Both the position numbers and the translations under genes were made by a program. From Methylococcaceae bacterium UBA7658 (GTDB taxonomy: Bacteria > Pseudomonadota > Gammaproteobacteria > Methylococcales > Methylomonadaceae), in NCBI GenBank assembly GCA_002483425.1, contig DLHW01000060.1, forward strand, positions 1 to 15,599: a stretch of 15,599 bases of DNA, read 5' to 3'. The notes beneath the pieces were generated by a model, which did not search any database, had not been told where the DNA came from, and saw only the letters and a program-made list of their open reading frames with translations. Shown here piece after piece: positions 15,277 through 15,599 of this stretch. The first letter of the stretch is position 1. Every line of letters starts with the position of its first letter.

Positions 15277-15378
15277 ATGATTCAATTTTTTAAGTACATC
15301 TGGAAAAGCTTGTTTGTAAAACTATTATTAATCATCGTTTTATTATTCAGGCGTAATTTATGCTTAATAAAAAAATGA
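15277..15378 (+). CDS. Possible 33-residue single-pass membrane peptide
   Basis: ATG at 15277 to TGA at 15376-15378. The peptide starts MIQFFKYIWKSLF, continues with a leucine/isoleucine-rich stretch (about 13-24) that could span the membrane, then turns basic (FRRN, IKK). This resembles small membrane proteins, or the anchor end of a longer lost gene. A GGGA sits only one base before the ATG, too close for a good ribosome binding site. Its 3' end lies within the inverted repeat at 15330-15380. AT-rich DNA readily yields hydrophobic short frames, so chance is a serious alternative. Confidence 0.22.
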   Translation: MIQFFKYIWKSLFVKLLLIIVLLFRRNLCLIKK

Positions 15379-15380
15379 TT
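15330..15380. repeat. Imperfect 16-bp AT-rich inverted repeat
   Basis: AATCATCGTTTTATTA (15330-15345) pairs with TAATAAAAAAATGATT (15365-15380) at 14 of 16 positions. The 19-base spacer contains a near-palindrome of its own, GCGTAATTTATGC (15351-15363). It may be an operator, a cruciform-prone site or part of a leader for the gene starting at 15532. Confidence 0.45.
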
Positions 15381-15531
15381 AATTTTGAAAATTTGCCATT
15401 CAAACCTTCAGTCATTAATCGGGTTTAACATTCAAGCTTTCCGCAATTTTTAATAGATAAAGCAGTTATCGATCTATCGGGTAGTTAAAAAATTGTCTGG
15501 AAGCGGTTACTACGAAAACTATAGAGAACAC

Positions 15532-15599
15532 ATGAAAAAAACGCTTTTAATTTTAGTGCAATTGCAACTGTCCTGGCGGCGCCGGCATACGCAGACGCA
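15532..15599 (+). CDS. 5' end of a probable exported protein, apparently frameshifted in its signal peptide
   Basis: The ATG at 15532 is preceded by GAGA at a spacing of 4. Read directly, it gives MKKTLLILVQLQLSW followed by four arginines, which is not a signal peptide. The next frame, entered by adding one A to the A7 tract at 15535-15541, gives MKK followed by NAFNFSAIATVLAAPAYA. This is a classic Sec signal peptide with an AYA cleavage site, of the sort found on porins and periplasmic proteins. That frame has an in-frame TAG at 15522-15524 and no start codon after it, so it cannot begin independently. A one-base loss in the homopolymer is the simplest reading, either a sequencing error or a real mutation. 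The gene runs off the window and its identity cannot be told. Confidence 0.55.
   Translation, partial: MKKTLLILVQLQLSWRRRHTQT

Larger units (their letters stand above)
14984..15531. other. AT-rich intergenic region with inverted repeats
   Basis: This 548-bp stretch separates the minus-strand cluster from the gene entering at the right edge, so it should hold both promoters. Visible elements are a possible minus-strand -10 at 15011-15016, a 12-bp palindrome TTTATATATAAA (15205-15216), an overlapping hairpin AAACATA-GTCT-TATGTTT (15215-15232) and a longer imperfect inverted repeat at 15330-15380. One short reading frame with a membrane-segment pattern lies at 15277-15378. I see no Pho box, tRNA or mobile element. 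Confidence 0.5.

Noticed and set aside
15277..15378. Confident call of a type I toxin-like peptide
   Set aside because: The size and hydrophobicity fit, but there is no good ribosome binding site, no visible antisense RNA promoter and no family match.

Overview
The window reads as a chromosomal segment of a gammaproteobacterium of moderate GC content. A methanotroph-type (Methylococcales-like) organism is my guess from the protein flavour, but no marker gene here proves it. I see no insertion sequence, prophage, CRISPR array, tRNA or rRNA.

Left part (1-6295): a small lysine-rich protein with a ribbon-helix-helix-like core lies on the minus strand (131-553). Perfect inverted repeats sharing an ATACCG/CGGTAT core flank it on both sides. 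A clear Pho box (three 7-bp repeats spaced by 4 bp, 684-712) then precedes a complete phosphate-uptake operon, pstS-pstC-pstA-pstB-phoU, on the plus strand. PstC and PstA are the long, N-terminally extended kind. The pstS-pstC gap (1817-1975) can fold into hairpins with a long-range closing stem. No phoB or phoR is present in the window.

Middle (6414-8309): a plus-strand pyruvate-kinase-like protein of 631 residues. It has a long N-terminal extension and an enlarged middle region, keeps most catalytic residues and has no C-terminal regulatory domain.

Right part (8354-14983): five tightly packed minus-strand genes. In transcription order they are a REC-PAS-GGDEF-EAL cyclic-di-GMP enzyme, a tripartite hybrid histidine kinase (CHASE8-like sensor, HAMP, HisKA, ATPase, REC, Hpt), birA, coaX, and a small membrane-anchored protein resembling the anchor of SPOR proteins without the SPOR domain. 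Spacing is 4 bp, 37 bp, a 1-bp overlap and a 4-bp overlap, so co-transcription is likely. The kinase and the c-di-GMP enzyme probably form one phosphorelay.

Right end (14984-15599): about 550 bp of AT-rich DNA with several inverted repeats and one possible 33-codon membrane peptide. Then comes the start of an exported protein whose signal peptide is out of frame with its ATG by one base in an A7 tract.

The items most worth a second look are the frameshifted signal peptide at the right edge, the structured pstS-pstC spacer, the palindrome-flanked RHH-like gene, the atypical pyruvate-kinase-like protein and the kinase/c-di-GMP pair. I did not find a clearly new multi-gene system.
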